64,000 nt of DNA from Candidatus Terasakiella magnetica (GCF_900093605.1 NZ_FLYE01000047.1:62001-126000), one strand, 5' to 3'; shown: positions 27,560 to 36,102, counted from the stretch's first letter. Notes: generated from the sequence alone by a model not told the origin. Translations and numbers: made by a program.

Positions 27560-28069
27560 ATGGCGAATAAGCGTATCGGTGTGTATCCGGGTACTTTTGA
27601 TCCGGTCACCAACGGCCACCTCGACATTATTGAAAGAGCAACGAATCTCGTTGATCATTTAGTACTTGCTGTTGCGATCAACCGCGGCAAAGGGCCATTA
27701 TTTTCCCTAGAAGAACGGGTCGCGATGGTGGAGCATGAATTGCCTGCCATCATGGCGCGCACAGGCGCAACCATTGAGGTGAAGCCCTTTGAAAGCCTAT
27801 TGATGAATTTTGCAGCAGACCAAGGCGCAAAAACCATCGTGCGGGGTTTGCGCGCGGTTTCTGATTTCGAATATGAATTTCAGATGGCGGGGATGAACTC
27901 CCACCTATCGCCAGATATTGAAACGGTCTTCTTGATGGCTTCTGATAAATGCCAGTTTATCTCTTCGCGTTTTGTGAAAGAGATTGGTAAGTTAGGCGGC
28001 GATATTACGGATTTTGTGAGCCCTAATGTAAAAGAGAATCTTCTTGAGCGTTTTGAAAGTCAGGACTGA
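27560..28069 (+). CDS. coaD: Pantetheine-phosphate adenylyltransferase
   Basis: CoaD transfers AMP to 4'-phosphopantetheine, the penultimate step of coenzyme A synthesis. The 169-residue length is typical. The nucleotidyltransferase motif GTFDPVTNGHLDII is near residue 10. The segments VRGLRAVSDFEYEFQMAGMN and the late FISSRFVKEIGKLGGD are diagnostic. It follows gyrA by 46 bp in the same direction, so the two may be co-transcribed. A strong terminator begins 68 bp after the stop. Confidence 0.96.
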   Translation: MANKRIGVYPGTFDPVTNGHLDIIERATNLVDHLVLAVAINRGKGPLFSLEERVAMVEHELPAIMARTGATIEVKPFESLLMNFAADQGAKTIVRGLRAVSDFEYEFQMAGMNSHLSPDIETVFLMASDKCQFISSRFVKEIGKLGGDITDFVSPNVKENLLERFESQD

Positions 28070-28137
28070 TTCTTTCTTGATTGAGCCATTCTGAGCAATG
28101 GTGTGAACTTTAGATATATTCAGGACTCTCTTGTGAT

Positions 28138-28175
28138 AAAAAATCTTCCATATATTATTTATGGGGGATTTTTTT
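28138..28175 (+). terminator. Intrinsic terminator after coaD
   Basis: AAAAAATCTTCCAT (28138-28151) pairs with ATGGGGGATTTTTT (from 28161), a 14-bp stem including two G-U pairs and ending in a T-run. A small CCATT/AATGG hairpin lies just upstream (28086-28101). Confidence 0.8.
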
Positions 28176-28260
28176 GTGTAAAAAAACAAGGAAGAAAGAA
28201 GTTTCAACTATTTGAAAATAAACATTTTTTAAATAATTTTCATTTTTTTGAAATTCTTTG

Positions 28261-28289
28261 TTGACCAATGGGGCCGACCCCACTATGTT
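28261..28289 (+). promoter_or_regulatory. Promoter of tRNA-Lys
   Basis: TTGACC (28261-28266), exactly 17 bp, TATGTT (28284-28289), about 60 bp before the tRNA. Nothing else in the region competes for it. Confidence 0.65.
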
Positions 28290-28348
28290 CCGCCTCACCA
28301 AACGGGACGGACAACACGCCACACGGCAGTTCGGACCACCTCTGATGA

Positions 28349-28424
28349 GGGCACTTAGCTCAGCTGGTAGAGCATTCGACTTTTAATCGAACGGTCAGTG
28401 GTTCGAACCCACTAGTGCCTACCA
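28349..28424 (+). tRNA. tRNA-Lys, anticodon UUU
   Basis: A complete 76-base cloverleaf with encoded CCA. The acceptor stem is GGGCACT/AGTGCCT (first pair G-U). The D-arm is GCTC...GAGC. The anticodon stem TTCGA/TCGAA encloses loop CTTTTAA with TTT at 28382-28384, and the T-arm carries GTTCGAACC. It has its own promoter and terminator. Confidence 0.98.
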
Positions 28425-28430
28425 TTTCAA

Positions 28431-28459
28431 AACCCCGCTTCACTGAAGCGGGGTTTTTT
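28431..28459. terminator. Terminator after tRNA-Lys
   Basis: AACCCCGCTTC, loop ACT, GAAGCGGGGTT, followed by a T-run: an 11-bp perfect stem. The minus side carries four T's and may also end the convergent response-regulator transcript. Confidence 0.93.
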
Positions 28460-28495
28460 GGTTTTCATATGATTTTTATGTTGAGAAAAGAGGCT

Positions 28496-28888
28496 TTAAG
28501 CCGATGCTTTTTCTTTTTCATTTAAAAGTGTGGTGATGGTATCGATGAGCTCATTTGTTGGTAGAGGCTTTTCGAAGAAGGGAACGTCTAGGCGGTCAAA
28601 CTCTTCTCGATGCAGCTTATCGCAATTGCCAGACAGAATAATGGGTGAGACCTCTTTATGTTCAGCCAATATATACATCACGAGTTCATAGCCGTTAAAG
28701 CGTGGCATCATATGGTCGGTTACCACAACATCAACCGGAGTTTCACCATTTAAAATCTCGACAGCTTTTGTGGCGCGGTCAGCAAAGCTAAATTTCCATT
28801 GCACATTCCCATAATGCAAGCGCCGCTTAATCGCGCGCAGGATATGTTCTTCATCATCAACGAAAAGAATATGGGGAAGATCAGCCAT
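28496..28888 (-). CDS. Single-domain response regulator
   Basis: A 130-residue stand-alone receiver. It has the acidic pair in LFVDDEEHILRAI, the phospho-accepting Asp in VDVVVTDHMMPRFNG (about residue 57) and the conserved Lys in FFEKPLP. There is no output domain, so it would act through protein contact or as a phosphate shuttle. No kinase is directly adjacent. The similar receivers at the end of the hybrid kinases at 20893 and 30950 suggest phosphorelay partners, but the pairing is open. It is separated from umuC by about 100 bp. Confidence 0.88.
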   Translation of the reverse strand: MADLPHILFVDDEEHILRAIKRRLHYGNVQWKFSFADRATKAVEILNGETPVDVVVTDHMMPRFNGYELVMYILAEHKEVSPIILSGNCDKLHREEFDRLDVPFFEKPLPTNELIDTITTLLNEKEKASA

Positions 28889-28994
28889 GTCACCACCGTG
28901 TTCATAAATAAAAAACCATATGCGCCAAATAGCCTATCACGCTATCCCCATATGGTGACATGTTTTTATTAGTTTTCATTCTTATCTGAAATCT

Positions 28995-30254
28995 TTAGCG
29001 TACTTTGGGTAATTCCTGCCAGCAGGTGGTATAGCGCGGGGAGGAAAAGTTGCGGGTGGCATACCAATGGCGTGTCTTTTTACATTGCCCAACATTTACA
29101 CTGCCTTCGCCAAAGCGTTTGTTCAGATGATCAAGGGCCTGCATCAGCGGCGTGGCCTTTTCATCAACAGGGACCAACAGGGAAGGGGTGGCTTTGCTTT
29201 TGGGGATAAGTTCCAGCAGAAATACACCTGCCTGTTTATACTGAAACCCCTTGCGATAGATATGGCGCAAGGCCTTGAGCATGGTCTGAACAATCAGGCG
29301 GGAATCATCATTGGGGTACTCAAGGCTAAGGGTCTGACTTGCGCGATATTGTTTGAGCTCATCACGATGGGCATTGGTGCGGATAAAAACACAGATTTGG
29401 CAGGCGACAAGTTTACCACGGCGAAGTTTCTCTGCTGCGCGCATGGCAAAGGTTTTTATGGCTTCTTCCAAATCCTCCCGACTTTCCAGCATTTCACCAA
29501 AAGAACGGCTGACACAGATGGTTTTTTTATCCGGTGTTTCTTCTTCAAAAGCCAAGCAGGCTGTACCGCGCAGCTCAAGGGCAGTGCGCAAACCCACAAC
29601 CCCCATCTTTTGGCGCACCCATCTTTCAGGAGCATTGGCAAGATCAAGGGCATAATGGATACCGTCGCCTTTTAACTTATGTGCCCAACGTCGCCCAATG
29701 CCCCAGACATCGCCAATGGGGGTGGTGGCAAGGCCGTAGTGGAGCTCGCCGCGGCTCAGAAGAACTTCCACCCCGCCGCGACGGGGTTCGTTTTTTGCAA
29801 TTTTATTGGCGATCTTACATAAGGTCTTGGTGCGTGCAATACCGATGCTGATGGGGATGCCTGTCCAATCCAGCACGGTCTGTCGAATGTTTAGGCTATA
29901 GGCGCGCAAATCCAGATGCTCCAGCCCCTTAAGTTTGAGAAAAGCCTCATCAATGGAGTAGATTTCCACATCGGGGATGAAATGTGACAGGCAGGTCATG
30001 ACGCGGTTTGACATATCCCCATAAAGGGGGAAGTTGCACGAACGCACGACCAATCCTTCGCGTTGGAGGTATTTAACCTTGAAAAAAGGCTCTCCCATGG
30101 GGATACCCATTTGCTTTGCCTCTTGTGAGCGCGCAATCACGCAACCATCATTATTGGACAGCACCACGATGGGCTTGCCAATCAGGTTGGGTTCAAATAC
30201 CCGCTCGCACGAGGCATAGAAATTATTACAGTCAATCAGCCCGACAATACTCAT
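28995..30254 (-). CDS. umuC: DNA polymerase V catalytic subunit
   Basis: UmuC is the Y-family polymerase of the SOS response and copies across damaged bases with UmuD'. The 419-residue length is as expected. The palm contains the N-terminal LIDCNNFYASCERVFEPNL and the catalytic YSIDEAFL. GVARTKTLCKIA-like sequence (GIARTKTLCKIANKIAK) and the little-finger region with CVSRSFGEML follow. The gene overlaps the end of umuD by four bases. Transcription is expected from the LexA-controlled promoter before umuD. Confidence 0.95.
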   Translation of the reverse strand: MSIVGLIDCNNFYASCERVFEPNLIGKPIVVLSNNDGCVIARSQEAKQMGIPMGEPFFKVKYLQREGLVVRSCNFPLYGDMSNRVMTCLSHFIPDVEIYSIDEAFLKLKGLEHLDLRAYSLNIRQTVLDWTGIPISIGIARTKTLCKIANKIAKNEPRRGGVEVLLSRGELHYGLATTPIGDVWGIGRRWAHKLKGDGIHYALDLANAPERWVRQKMGVVGLRTALELRGTACLAFEEETPDKKTICVSRSFGEMLESREDLEEAIKTFAMRAAEKLRRGKLVACQICVFIRTNAHRDELKQYRASQTLSLEYPNDDSRLIVQTMLKALRHIYRKGFQYKQAGVFLLELIPKSKATPSLLVPVDEKATPLMQALDHLNKRFGEGSVNVGQCKKTRHWYATRNFSSPRYTTCWQELPKVR

Positions 30255-30658
30255 TCAAGGTCTCGCACCGAATTTTTAACCACCCCCCAGATGAGCGCAT
30301 CATCACTTAGCGCAATATTGGGATAAGCCGGATTATCTGCCTTAAGGTAACATTGCCCATTGCGTCGAATAAGGCGCTTTAAGGTCATTTCTCCATTGAT
30401 GACTGCAATAACAATACTGTTGTGTTTGGCCTGTAGGCTGCGATCAACAATAAGAAGGTCACCGGGGAAGATGCCCGCGCCTGTCATAGACTCCCCACTG
30501 GCGCGCACAAAAAAGGTGGCGGCAGGATGTTCAATAAAATCGTTTAGGTCCAGACGGCTTTCTTCATAGTCTTCAGCAGGGGAAGGAAAACCCGCAGGCA
30601 CGCGTGAGAGGAAGTAGGGTAACTTTAATTTGCTAAACAGCGGGGTGAAAATATTCAT
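30251..30658 (-). CDS. umuD: DNA polymerase V accessory protein, self-cleaving UmuD
   Basis: A 135-residue LexA-like peptidase fold. RecA-stimulated self-cleavage is expected between Ala22 and Gly23 (VPAGFPSP). The catalytic pair is Ser57 (SGESMTG) and Lys94 (EMTLKRL), both present. I start it at 30658 because GGAGCC sits at good spacing; an ATG four codons upstream overlaps that site. A LexA box lies 18 bp upstream. Cleaved UmuD' joins UmuC as polymerase V. Confidence 0.93.
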   Translation of the reverse strand: MNIFTPLFSKLKLPYFLSRVPAGFPSPAEDYEESRLDLNDFIEHPAATFFVRASGESMTGAGIFPGDLLIVDRSLQAKHNSIVIAVINGEMTLKRLIRRNGQCYLKADNPAYPNIALSDDALIWGVVKNSVRDLE

Positions 30659-30675
30659 AACAGGCTCCATAATTA

Positions 30676-30690
30676 GAACATAATAAGAAC
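30676..30690 (-). promoter_or_regulatory. LexA (SOS) box before umuDC
   Basis: GAAC-ATAATAA-GAAC, which reads GTTC-N7-GTTC on the minus strand, is the exact alphaproteobacterial LexA consensus. It lies 18 bp before the umuD start. LexA repression of umuDC follows from established knowledge of this motif. Confidence 0.88.
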
Positions 30691-30795
30691 ATTTTTAAAG
30701 TGAGTCAATTTATGAATAAGCTGTGATCACGCGCACTGTTTTTCAAGCCAAGGTCTGCAAGACTATAGCTCTGCGATGAAAAAAGGAGTGACGAC

Positions 30796-30870
30796 ATGTT
30801 TGATTTCATTTTTGCCCTCGCCATCGTGCCGGCAGGTGCTGTTTTAAGTGTATGGTTGTCAAAGAGCTAA
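30796..30870 (+). CDS. 24-residue single-helix membrane peptide
   Basis: A short frame with ATG at 30796 and TAA at 30868-30870, beginning MFDFIFALAIVPAGAVLSVW and ending LSKS. It is one hydrophobic helix with an acidic residue near the start and a basic one at the end. A strong AAGGAG (30783-30788) sits seven bases before the ATG. A possible promoter (TTTCAA-17-TATAGC) ends at 30769. No family recognised. Coding is supported by the ribosome-binding site and composition only. It could be a membrane toxin, a regulator of an adjacent membrane protein, or a leader for the kinase gene at 30950. Confidence 0.5.
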   Translation: MFDFIFALAIVPAGAVLSVWLSKS

Positions 30871-30949
30871 GAGAACACGAAAGAGGCTGGTCAGTTGTGA
30901 AAAAATATGCCAATTAAGAGGGAACATTATTTCCTTATGGACATATTTT

Positions 30950-32872
30950 ATGAGCCCGTCAGACCAGTCAGATAAAATTGCCGCTTTAGAAGAAGAGGTT
31001 CGCCAGCTTAAAGCGGAAGTGGAAAAAGCAAAGCTGTCTGAAAAACGCTTTCTGGATGCGTTGCGCTTAAGCCCGATGGCATTGTGCCACCATGATACTA
31101 AGCTGCGCTACACATGGCTTTATAACGGTCATATGGGCTTTGTGCAGGATGAGGTGATTGGCAAGACCGATTGGGACATTCTGGGCCAAGATTTGGCAGA
31201 TCGCATGGGCGTGATTAAACGTCGGGTTTTGGAAACGGGCATTGGTGAACGTGTGGAAATGCCAACGGTTTCCGGTGATGAAGATTCGGAATATTTCGAC
31301 CTTGTTGTCGAGCCCATGAAAGAAGCAGAGAGCGGCGAAGTTATCGGTCTGGCCTGTAGTGGCATTGATGTGACCGATGATCGGCGTCGCCGCGAAGCCT
31401 ATAAGGCAAGTGAAGAAAATTTACGTTTTATCTTTAACGCTTCACCCATTCCCATTGTGGTGACCCATTTGGTTGATGGCAACCCGCTCTTTTACAATAA
31501 AGCAGCGGATAATGCTTTTAAGCTGCAAGATCGTAAAAATATTTTTGAATGGTTGGGCATTGAGCAGGAAGTTAACGCCACCTTTGCCAGAGGCGAGGCG
31601 GTAAATGAGCATAAATTTGCTTTTGTGAGCGATGCGGATGAACAGCAGTATTTCACCATTTCCTGTACGAAAATTTTCTATGATGGGGAAGCGGCTGTTC
31701 TATCCACCTATCATGACCTGACCCAAGAAGCACGCTATCAACAACATCTGGAAGAAGCCAAGGAAAAGGCAGAACTTGCCAGTGTGGCTAAATCCCAGTT
31801 CTTGGCCTCAGCCAGCCACGACCTGCGCCAGCCTTTGCATGCCATGGGCTTGCTGCTTAGTGTGCTTGAACAATATATTGTTGATCCTGCTGGCGTAAAA
31901 GTGCTGGATCGGATCACCAATTCGCTGGAAACAATGAATGAATTGTTTGCCGGGATTTTGGATATTTCCAAGCTAGATGCCAATGTGGTGCCGGTTAATC
32001 TGGAAGCTGTCAGCGTGCGCCATTGTTTTGATATGCTGGAACAGGAATTTGTCCCGGTTGCAGAAGAAAAAGGCCTGCAGCTGACTTTCGTTAAAACATC
32101 CTGCCATGTCCAAACCGATGCGGTACAGTTTGAACGTCTGTTGCGCAACTTTATTGGCAATGCCATTCGCTATACCCCAAAAGATGGGCGCATTCTTGTC
32201 GGTACAAAACGTCATCAAGGGCAGTTGACTTTTTATGTCCATGATACAGGTATCGGGATTTCCCCACAGGACCAGAAAGTCATCTTCCAAGAGTTCCGCC
32301 AAGTGGGTAATCCTGAGCGTGACCGCCGTAAAGGCTTGGGGCTTGGCCTTGCCATTTGTGATCGCATCTCAGATTTGTTGGGAACGAAGATCGGCCTGTC
32401 TTCACAAGAAGAAAAAGGATCAAGCTTCTGGTTCTCCTTGCCCACTGTTGAAGTGGAAACGCGCAAGGAAGAGGCCGCGGTCCAAGGCGATGGTTCTATA
32501 TTGGAGGGGTGTCGCGTTCTCTTTGTTGAAGATGAAGTCGATGTTCAGATCGCAACTGAATATATGTTTGAGGCATGGGGCTGTGTGCCACTGGTGGCAG
32601 GTTCTGTCAGTGAGGCCCTTGCCCATTGCGATGCAGGTAAAGAACGCCCCGATGTGATTGTGGCTGATTATCGACTGCGCGAAAATGAAACAGGTCTAGA
32701 TGCCATTATGGAAGTGCGCAAAAAATTGGCTCTTAACATTCCGGCTGTTGTGCTTTCAGGCGATACAGCACCAGACTTAATCCGCACTATGGAGCGCCAC
32801 GGACTGGTGTTGCTTAATAAGCCCTTGATGCCAAAAGAGCTGCGCGAATGTATGTCTGAAATGCTGTCTTAA
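30950..32872 (+). CDS. PAS-PAS hybrid sensor histidine kinase
   Basis: A 640-residue soluble hybrid kinase (no membrane helix). A short coiled coil (about 5-35) precedes two PAS domains (about 35-145 and 160-270). The phospho-accepting histidine lies in SASHDLRQPLHAMGLLL. The ATPase domain has NFIGNAIRYT, VHDTGIGI and GLGLGLAICDRI. A C-terminal receiver (about 520-640) has EDEVDVQ, VIVADYRLRENETG and LLNKPLM. The RQPLHAM-type histidine region places it with the NahK-like hybrid kinases. I start it at 30950 because the 34 preceding codons are unlike a PAS kinase N-terminus; the ribosome-binding site is weak. No cognate regulator is adjacent. Confidence 0.88.
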   Translation: MSPSDQSDKIAALEEEVRQLKAEVEKAKLSEKRFLDALRLSPMALCHHDTKLRYTWLYNGHMGFVQDEVIGKTDWDILGQDLADRMGVIKRRVLETGIGERVEMPTVSGDEDSEYFDLVVEPMKEAESGEVIGLACSGIDVTDDRRRREAYKASEENLRFIFNASPIPIVVTHLVDGNPLFYNKAADNAFKLQDRKNIFEWLGIEQEVNATFARGEAVNEHKFAFVSDADEQQYFTISCTKIFYDGEAAVLSTYHDLTQEARYQQHLEEAKEKAELASVAKSQFLASASHDLRQPLHAMGLLLSVLEQYIVDPAGVKVLDRITNSLETMNELFAGILDISKLDANVVPVNLEAVSVRHCFDMLEQEFVPVAEEKGLQLTFVKTSCHVQTDAVQFERLLRNFIGNAIRYTPKDGRILVGTKRHQGQLTFYVHDTGIGISPQDQKVIFQEFRQVGNPERDRRKGLGLGLAICDRISDLLGTKIGLSSQEEKGSSFWFSLPTVEVETRKEEAAVQGDGSILEGCRVLFVEDEVDVQIATEYMFEAWGCVPLVAGSVSEALAHCDAGKERPDVIVADYRLRENETGLDAIMEVRKKLALNIPAVVLSGDTAPDLIRTMERHGLVLLNKPLMPKELRECMSEMLS

Positions 32873-33972
32873 GCCGTTTCTTCAGGCATTTGTTCTAGAT
32901 AGAGCGATTGACTTGGGAAGGCAAAGCCAGCTTCTGCTTCTTCAACAATGCGTTTAAAGGCGATGATATGATCGCTTCTAATCTGGCGCCATTCTTCCCA
33001 ATTGGTTGTTTTGGTAAAATAATAGAGATTGATGTCGATGCTGCTGGCACCAAAGTGGGTGAGATGCACCATCTGGGCAACCGGGCCTTTGGCCTCAACC
33101 TTTGCATCATTGGCGATATAGTCACGCAAGGCGTCAACAATTGTTTCAAGCTGTTGGGCGGTGGTGCGATATTCAAGCCCTAATGTCATTTTAATACGGC
33201 GGTTGGTCATGCGTGACCAATTGGTGATGGGGCTGTTGGCAAGCTTGGCATTGGGCACATTGACAAGGGCTTTGGCAAAGGTGCGCACTTTTGAGGCGCG
33301 CAGGCCGATGACCTCAACCGTGCCTTCCACATGCGGGGTTTCAATCCAATCGCCTTTTTGAAAAGTCTTATCAGTGAAAATGGTCAAGGTACCAAACAGG
33401 TTGGCAACCGTGTCTTTTGCGGCCAGTGCAACGGCCATACCCGCAAGGCCAAGACCGCCAAGAAAGGCTGAGACATTAATGTTCCATTGTTCCAAAATGG
33501 CAACGCCACCGATGACAAGGACAATGACTTCAACACTGCGAATAAAGAACTGCTGTAAATCTTCATTAACGGCCTTGCCCATTCTTTGACCAAGGCTGAA
33601 GACCGCTTTTGTAATAGGCGGGATCGTGCAAAATAAAGCCCAGAATAAACAATAGGTATAAAGGGCCGAAATAGTCGGTGCGGTGATGTCCAGCCAGCTT
33701 TCAGGCAGGGAGAGAATCTGTAAGGCCAAGGAGGCACCAATGATGACAAACAGGAATTTTACCGGATTTTCAAGGGCGCAGACCAAATCATAATCAATGG
33801 TATTTTTCGTGCGCAATGTCAGTTTTTTGGCAAAACTGATGATGATGCGGGCAAAAAGACTGCGCAAAATCAGAAAGGTGAGAAAAACGCCTAAAGCAGA
33901 AAGTTCTTGTGCATAAGGGAGTTCTTCTAAAGATTGTATGAATTCTGAAATGGGGATGTAGATTTCGTCCAT
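32869..33972 (-). CDS. MscS-family mechanosensitive ion channel
   Basis: A 367-residue inner-membrane channel. About four to five hydrophobic helices (near 22-45, 65-85, 90-115, 140-165) lead to the conserved pore helix and beta domain: GGLGLAGMAVALAAKDTVANLFGTLTIF, DKTFQKGDWIE, GTVEVIGLRASKVRTF and VPNAKLANSPITNWSRM. It opens under membrane tension to release solutes during hypo-osmotic shock. The start at 33972 (MDEIYIPI) follows GCAGGTG; a longer frame to 34032 is unlikely. Its stop codon overlaps that of the convergent kinase gene within one TTAA. Confidence 0.9.
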   Translation of the reverse strand: MDEIYIPISEFIQSLEELPYAQELSALGVFLTFLILRSLFARIIISFAKKLTLRTKNTIDYDLVCALENPVKFLFVIIGASLALQILSLPESWLDITAPTISALYTYCLFWALFCTIPPITKAVFSLGQRMGKAVNEDLQQFFIRSVEVIVLVIGGVAILEQWNINVSAFLGGLGLAGMAVALAAKDTVANLFGTLTIFTDKTFQKGDWIETPHVEGTVEVIGLRASKVRTFAKALVNVPNAKLANSPITNWSRMTNRRIKMTLGLEYRTTAQQLETIVDALRDYIANDAKVEAKGPVAQMVHLTHFGASSIDINLYYFTKTTNWEEWRQIRSDHIIAFKRIVEEAEAGFAFPSQSLYLEQMPEETA

Positions 33973-34125
33973 TTTGCACCTGCTTGTATAAAACCTTTTC
34001 ATGGTCATGGCTGTGTTGAGCCGAGAAGTCAAGCACCATTGATAAGACTTGAAGTTTTAGATTTGATAAGTCATGTATAAGTATAAATACATAATAACGG
34101 CGCAAAAATAAACCGAACTGAGACA

Positions 34126-34572
34126 ATGAAAAACGTACTCCTTATAGAAGACAGCCCGGACGATATCGAGCTGGCTGTTTTGGCGTTTAAACGCATGAAC
34201 AGCGATGACCATCTCGTGGTGGTCGAAGACGGGCAGGCGGCCTTAGATTACTTATTTGCAAAGGGTGAGTATCGAGAGCGTAAAGCTGATCGCTTACCTA
34301 ATCTCATTTTAATGGATTTGAACTTGCCAAAGGTTGGCGGCTTGGATGTTCTAAAGCAAATGCGCGCCAGTGAAACAACGAACCATATTCCAGTTGTTAT
34401 CCTGAGCACTTCTGATGAAGATAAAGATATCCGTAATGGCTATAAGCTTGGTGCAAACAGTTTCGTTCGAAAGCCAGTTGATTTTAACGAATTTGTGCAG
34501 GTTATGAAGCAAGTACAGGAATATTGGTTGGGGGTGAATACCCATCCAACTCCACTTGCAGGCCCACAATAG
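34126..34572 (+). CDS. Single-domain response regulator (Rcp1-like)
   Basis: A 148-residue stand-alone receiver. It has LLIEDSPDDIELAVLAF at the start, the phospho-accepting Asp in LPNLILMDLNLPKVGG and the Lys in FVRKPVDF. The extra loop GEYRERKADRLP before the Asp strand is typical of Rcp1-type receivers that pair with PAS/GAF or phytochrome-like kinases. No such kinase is adjacent; the hybrid kinase at 30950 is the nearest. It is read in the same direction as the receiver-helical gene 108 bp downstream. Confidence 0.9.
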   Translation: MKNVLLIEDSPDDIELAVLAFKRMNSDDHLVVVEDGQAALDYLFAKGEYRERKADRLPNLILMDLNLPKVGGLDVLKQMRASETTNHIPVVILSTSDEDKDIRNGYKLGANSFVRKPVDFNEFVQVMKQVQEYWLGVNTHPTPLAGPQ

Positions 34573-34680
34573 TTATAGAAATGATGGTTTTAGAGGTTTT
34601 TTTATAATTCCTCTTTCACAAAAGTGCCTTAACGTTTTATGGTTGAAGATCATGGAACTAAAGGTGATGCGTAGCTGATT

Positions 34681-35613
34681 ATGGCAAACTATCAAATTGA
34701 AGATATAAAAATCCTGATTGCGGATTCAAACCGCCAATTGCGCACAAGCCTGAAAGGGGTTTTACACCATCACGGCTTTCGCGGGATTGTGGACGCGCCT
34801 TCAATTGAAGCCTTTGAAGCCGAAGTTCGCGTCGTTAACCCGGATTTGATCTTGTGTGATATTGACCTTAAAGGCGGTCATGTGTGTGAATCGATCAAGA
34901 AACTGCGCCATAATGAGCTGGGACAAAACCCTTTTGCAGCCGTCATCCTCTTTATTGAAGAAGCCACAGAAGGCATTGTGACAATGGCCTCAGAAGCAGG
35001 CTTGGATGATTTGCAGATTAAGCCGGTTGTGGCGCAAAAAGTCATTGACCGGGTGACTTACCTGATTGAAAAAAGAAAACCGTTTGTGGTGACAACCGAT
35101 TATGTTGGACCGGATCGTCGCAAAGCTGCGCGCCCGGGCACGCAGCAAATCCCATCCGTTGAAGTGCCCAATACCATGGCTGCCAAAGCAAGCGGAACCT
35201 ACGATCCTCGCATGGTGCAAAGTCAGATTGATAAGGCACTTTGGGATGTGAATGCGCAAAAGATTGAGCGCCATGTCTTTCAAGTTGGCTATCTGGTTGA
35301 GCGCATTGTTCCTGCTTATGAAGCAGGTGAAGTGACCAAGAAAAATATGGAAATGGTCATTAAATTGATGAAAGTCGGGCGTGATATTGTGGAGCGCTTA
35401 GAAGATAGTGATTATGGACATATTGCGGATTTGGCAGGCACGCTTGTGACTGTGACCAAATCACTGTGGGATAGCGGGACATTGCCTAAACATAAAGACC
35501 TAGAATTATTGCCTCAGCTTTCTGCTGCATTGGCGGCAACCTTTAATACGGATGCGGTTTCAGCTGCGGCTGTACAAAAAATTCGGTCAACCATTCAGGA
35601 TGAATACAAATAA
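34681..35613 (+). CDS. Receiver-domain protein with C-terminal helical domain
   Basis: A 310-residue protein. The receiver (about 8-130) has ILIADSNRQLRTSL, the Asp in PDLILCDIDLKGG and the Lys in LQIKPV, so phosphorylation is plausible. A linker (about 135-185) contains TTDYVGPDRRKAARPG, a segment I associate with Rhodospirillales response regulators. The rest (185-310) is predicted all-helical with no DNA-binding or enzymatic motif that I recognise. An 8-bp hairpin follows the stop. Neighbouring single-domain receiver and STAS genes suggest a shared signalling output, but the role is unknown. Confidence 0.75.
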   Translation: MANYQIEDIKILIADSNRQLRTSLKGVLHHHGFRGIVDAPSIEAFEAEVRVVNPDLILCDIDLKGGHVCESIKKLRHNELGQNPFAAVILFIEEATEGIVTMASEAGLDDLQIKPVVAQKVIDRVTYLIEKRKPFVVTTDYVGPDRRKAARPGTQQIPSVEVPNTMAAKASGTYDPRMVQSQIDKALWDVNAQKIERHVFQVGYLVERIVPAYEAGEVTKKNMEMVIKLMKVGRDIVERLEDSDYGHIADLAGTLVTVTKSLWDSGTLPKHKDLELLPQLSAALAATFNTDAVSAAAVQKIRSTIQDEYK

Positions 35614-35615
35614 CA

Positions 35616-35640
35616 AGCTTTCCAACAGTATGGGAAAGCT
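35616..35640 (+). terminator. Hairpin after the receiver-helical gene
   Basis: AGCTTTCC (35616-35623) pairs with GGAAAGCT (35633-35640). No T-run follows immediately, so termination is likely but not certain. Confidence 0.5.
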
Positions 35641-35796
35641 ACGTATATCCTTTTGTATTTATGCGAAAAAAAAAGAATTAATTTGGTGTAAAATGTTGGA
35701 CGAATGAAAAAAAACAGTTATGGTGGTTTTAGCAACAAAAATTAACGCACTATATTTATATAGACCGCACTGTTTTCAGTAAAACGAGGATGAGAC

Positions 35797-36102
35797 ATGG
35801 AATACAGTATTCGTGGCGATGACAACACTAGAGAGCTTTTCCTTCAGGGTCGCTTGACTTTCTCAGACAACGTCGTCTTTCGTAAAATTGTAGATGACCT
35901 TAAAGAATATGGCGGTTCAAAGTGTGTCTTTGACCTAAGTGGTCTTGAGTTCATCGATTCAGCAGGTCTTGGCATGTTGATGTTGCTGCGTGATGCAACG
36001 GTTGGTAAGTCTTTTACCATCTCTATCCGCAGTGCAGACGGTCAAGTCCGTCGTATGCTTGAGATTGCTAAATTCGACGCGCTAATCCCGTTCGAAGATT
36101 AA
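35797..36102 (+). CDS. STAS-domain protein (anti-sigma-factor antagonist type)
   Basis: A 101-residue single STAS domain. The family phosphorylation-site motif is FDLSGLEFIDSAGLGMLMLL, with Ser in IDSAG as the likely site. Such proteins work by partner switching with a HATPase anti-sigma or similar kinase, or in a chemotaxis-like branch. No anti-sigma factor, RsbW-like kinase or PP2C phosphatase is in the window, so the partner must lie elsewhere. The ribosome-binding site is GAGGATGAGAC. A strong terminator follows, which makes it a single-gene unit. Confidence 0.88.
   Translation: MEYSIRGDDNTRELFLQGRLTFSDNVVFRKIVDDLKEYGGSKCVFDLSGLEFIDSAGLGMLMLLRDATVGKSFTISIRSADGQVRRMLEIAKFDALIPFED

Noticed and set aside
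28431-28459. GC-rich hairpin after tRNA-Lys as an integration attachment site
   Set aside because: It is a plain intrinsic terminator, and no integrase or duplicated tRNA end is visible.
30848-30949. Upstream extension of the hybrid kinase to 30848
   Set aside because: It overlaps the 24-codon frame and has no PAS-kinase resemblance; 30950 fits better.
34589-34613. AGAGG...CCTCT hairpin after the receiver gene at 34126
   Set aside because: Only five pairs and a 12-base loop; too weak to call a terminator.
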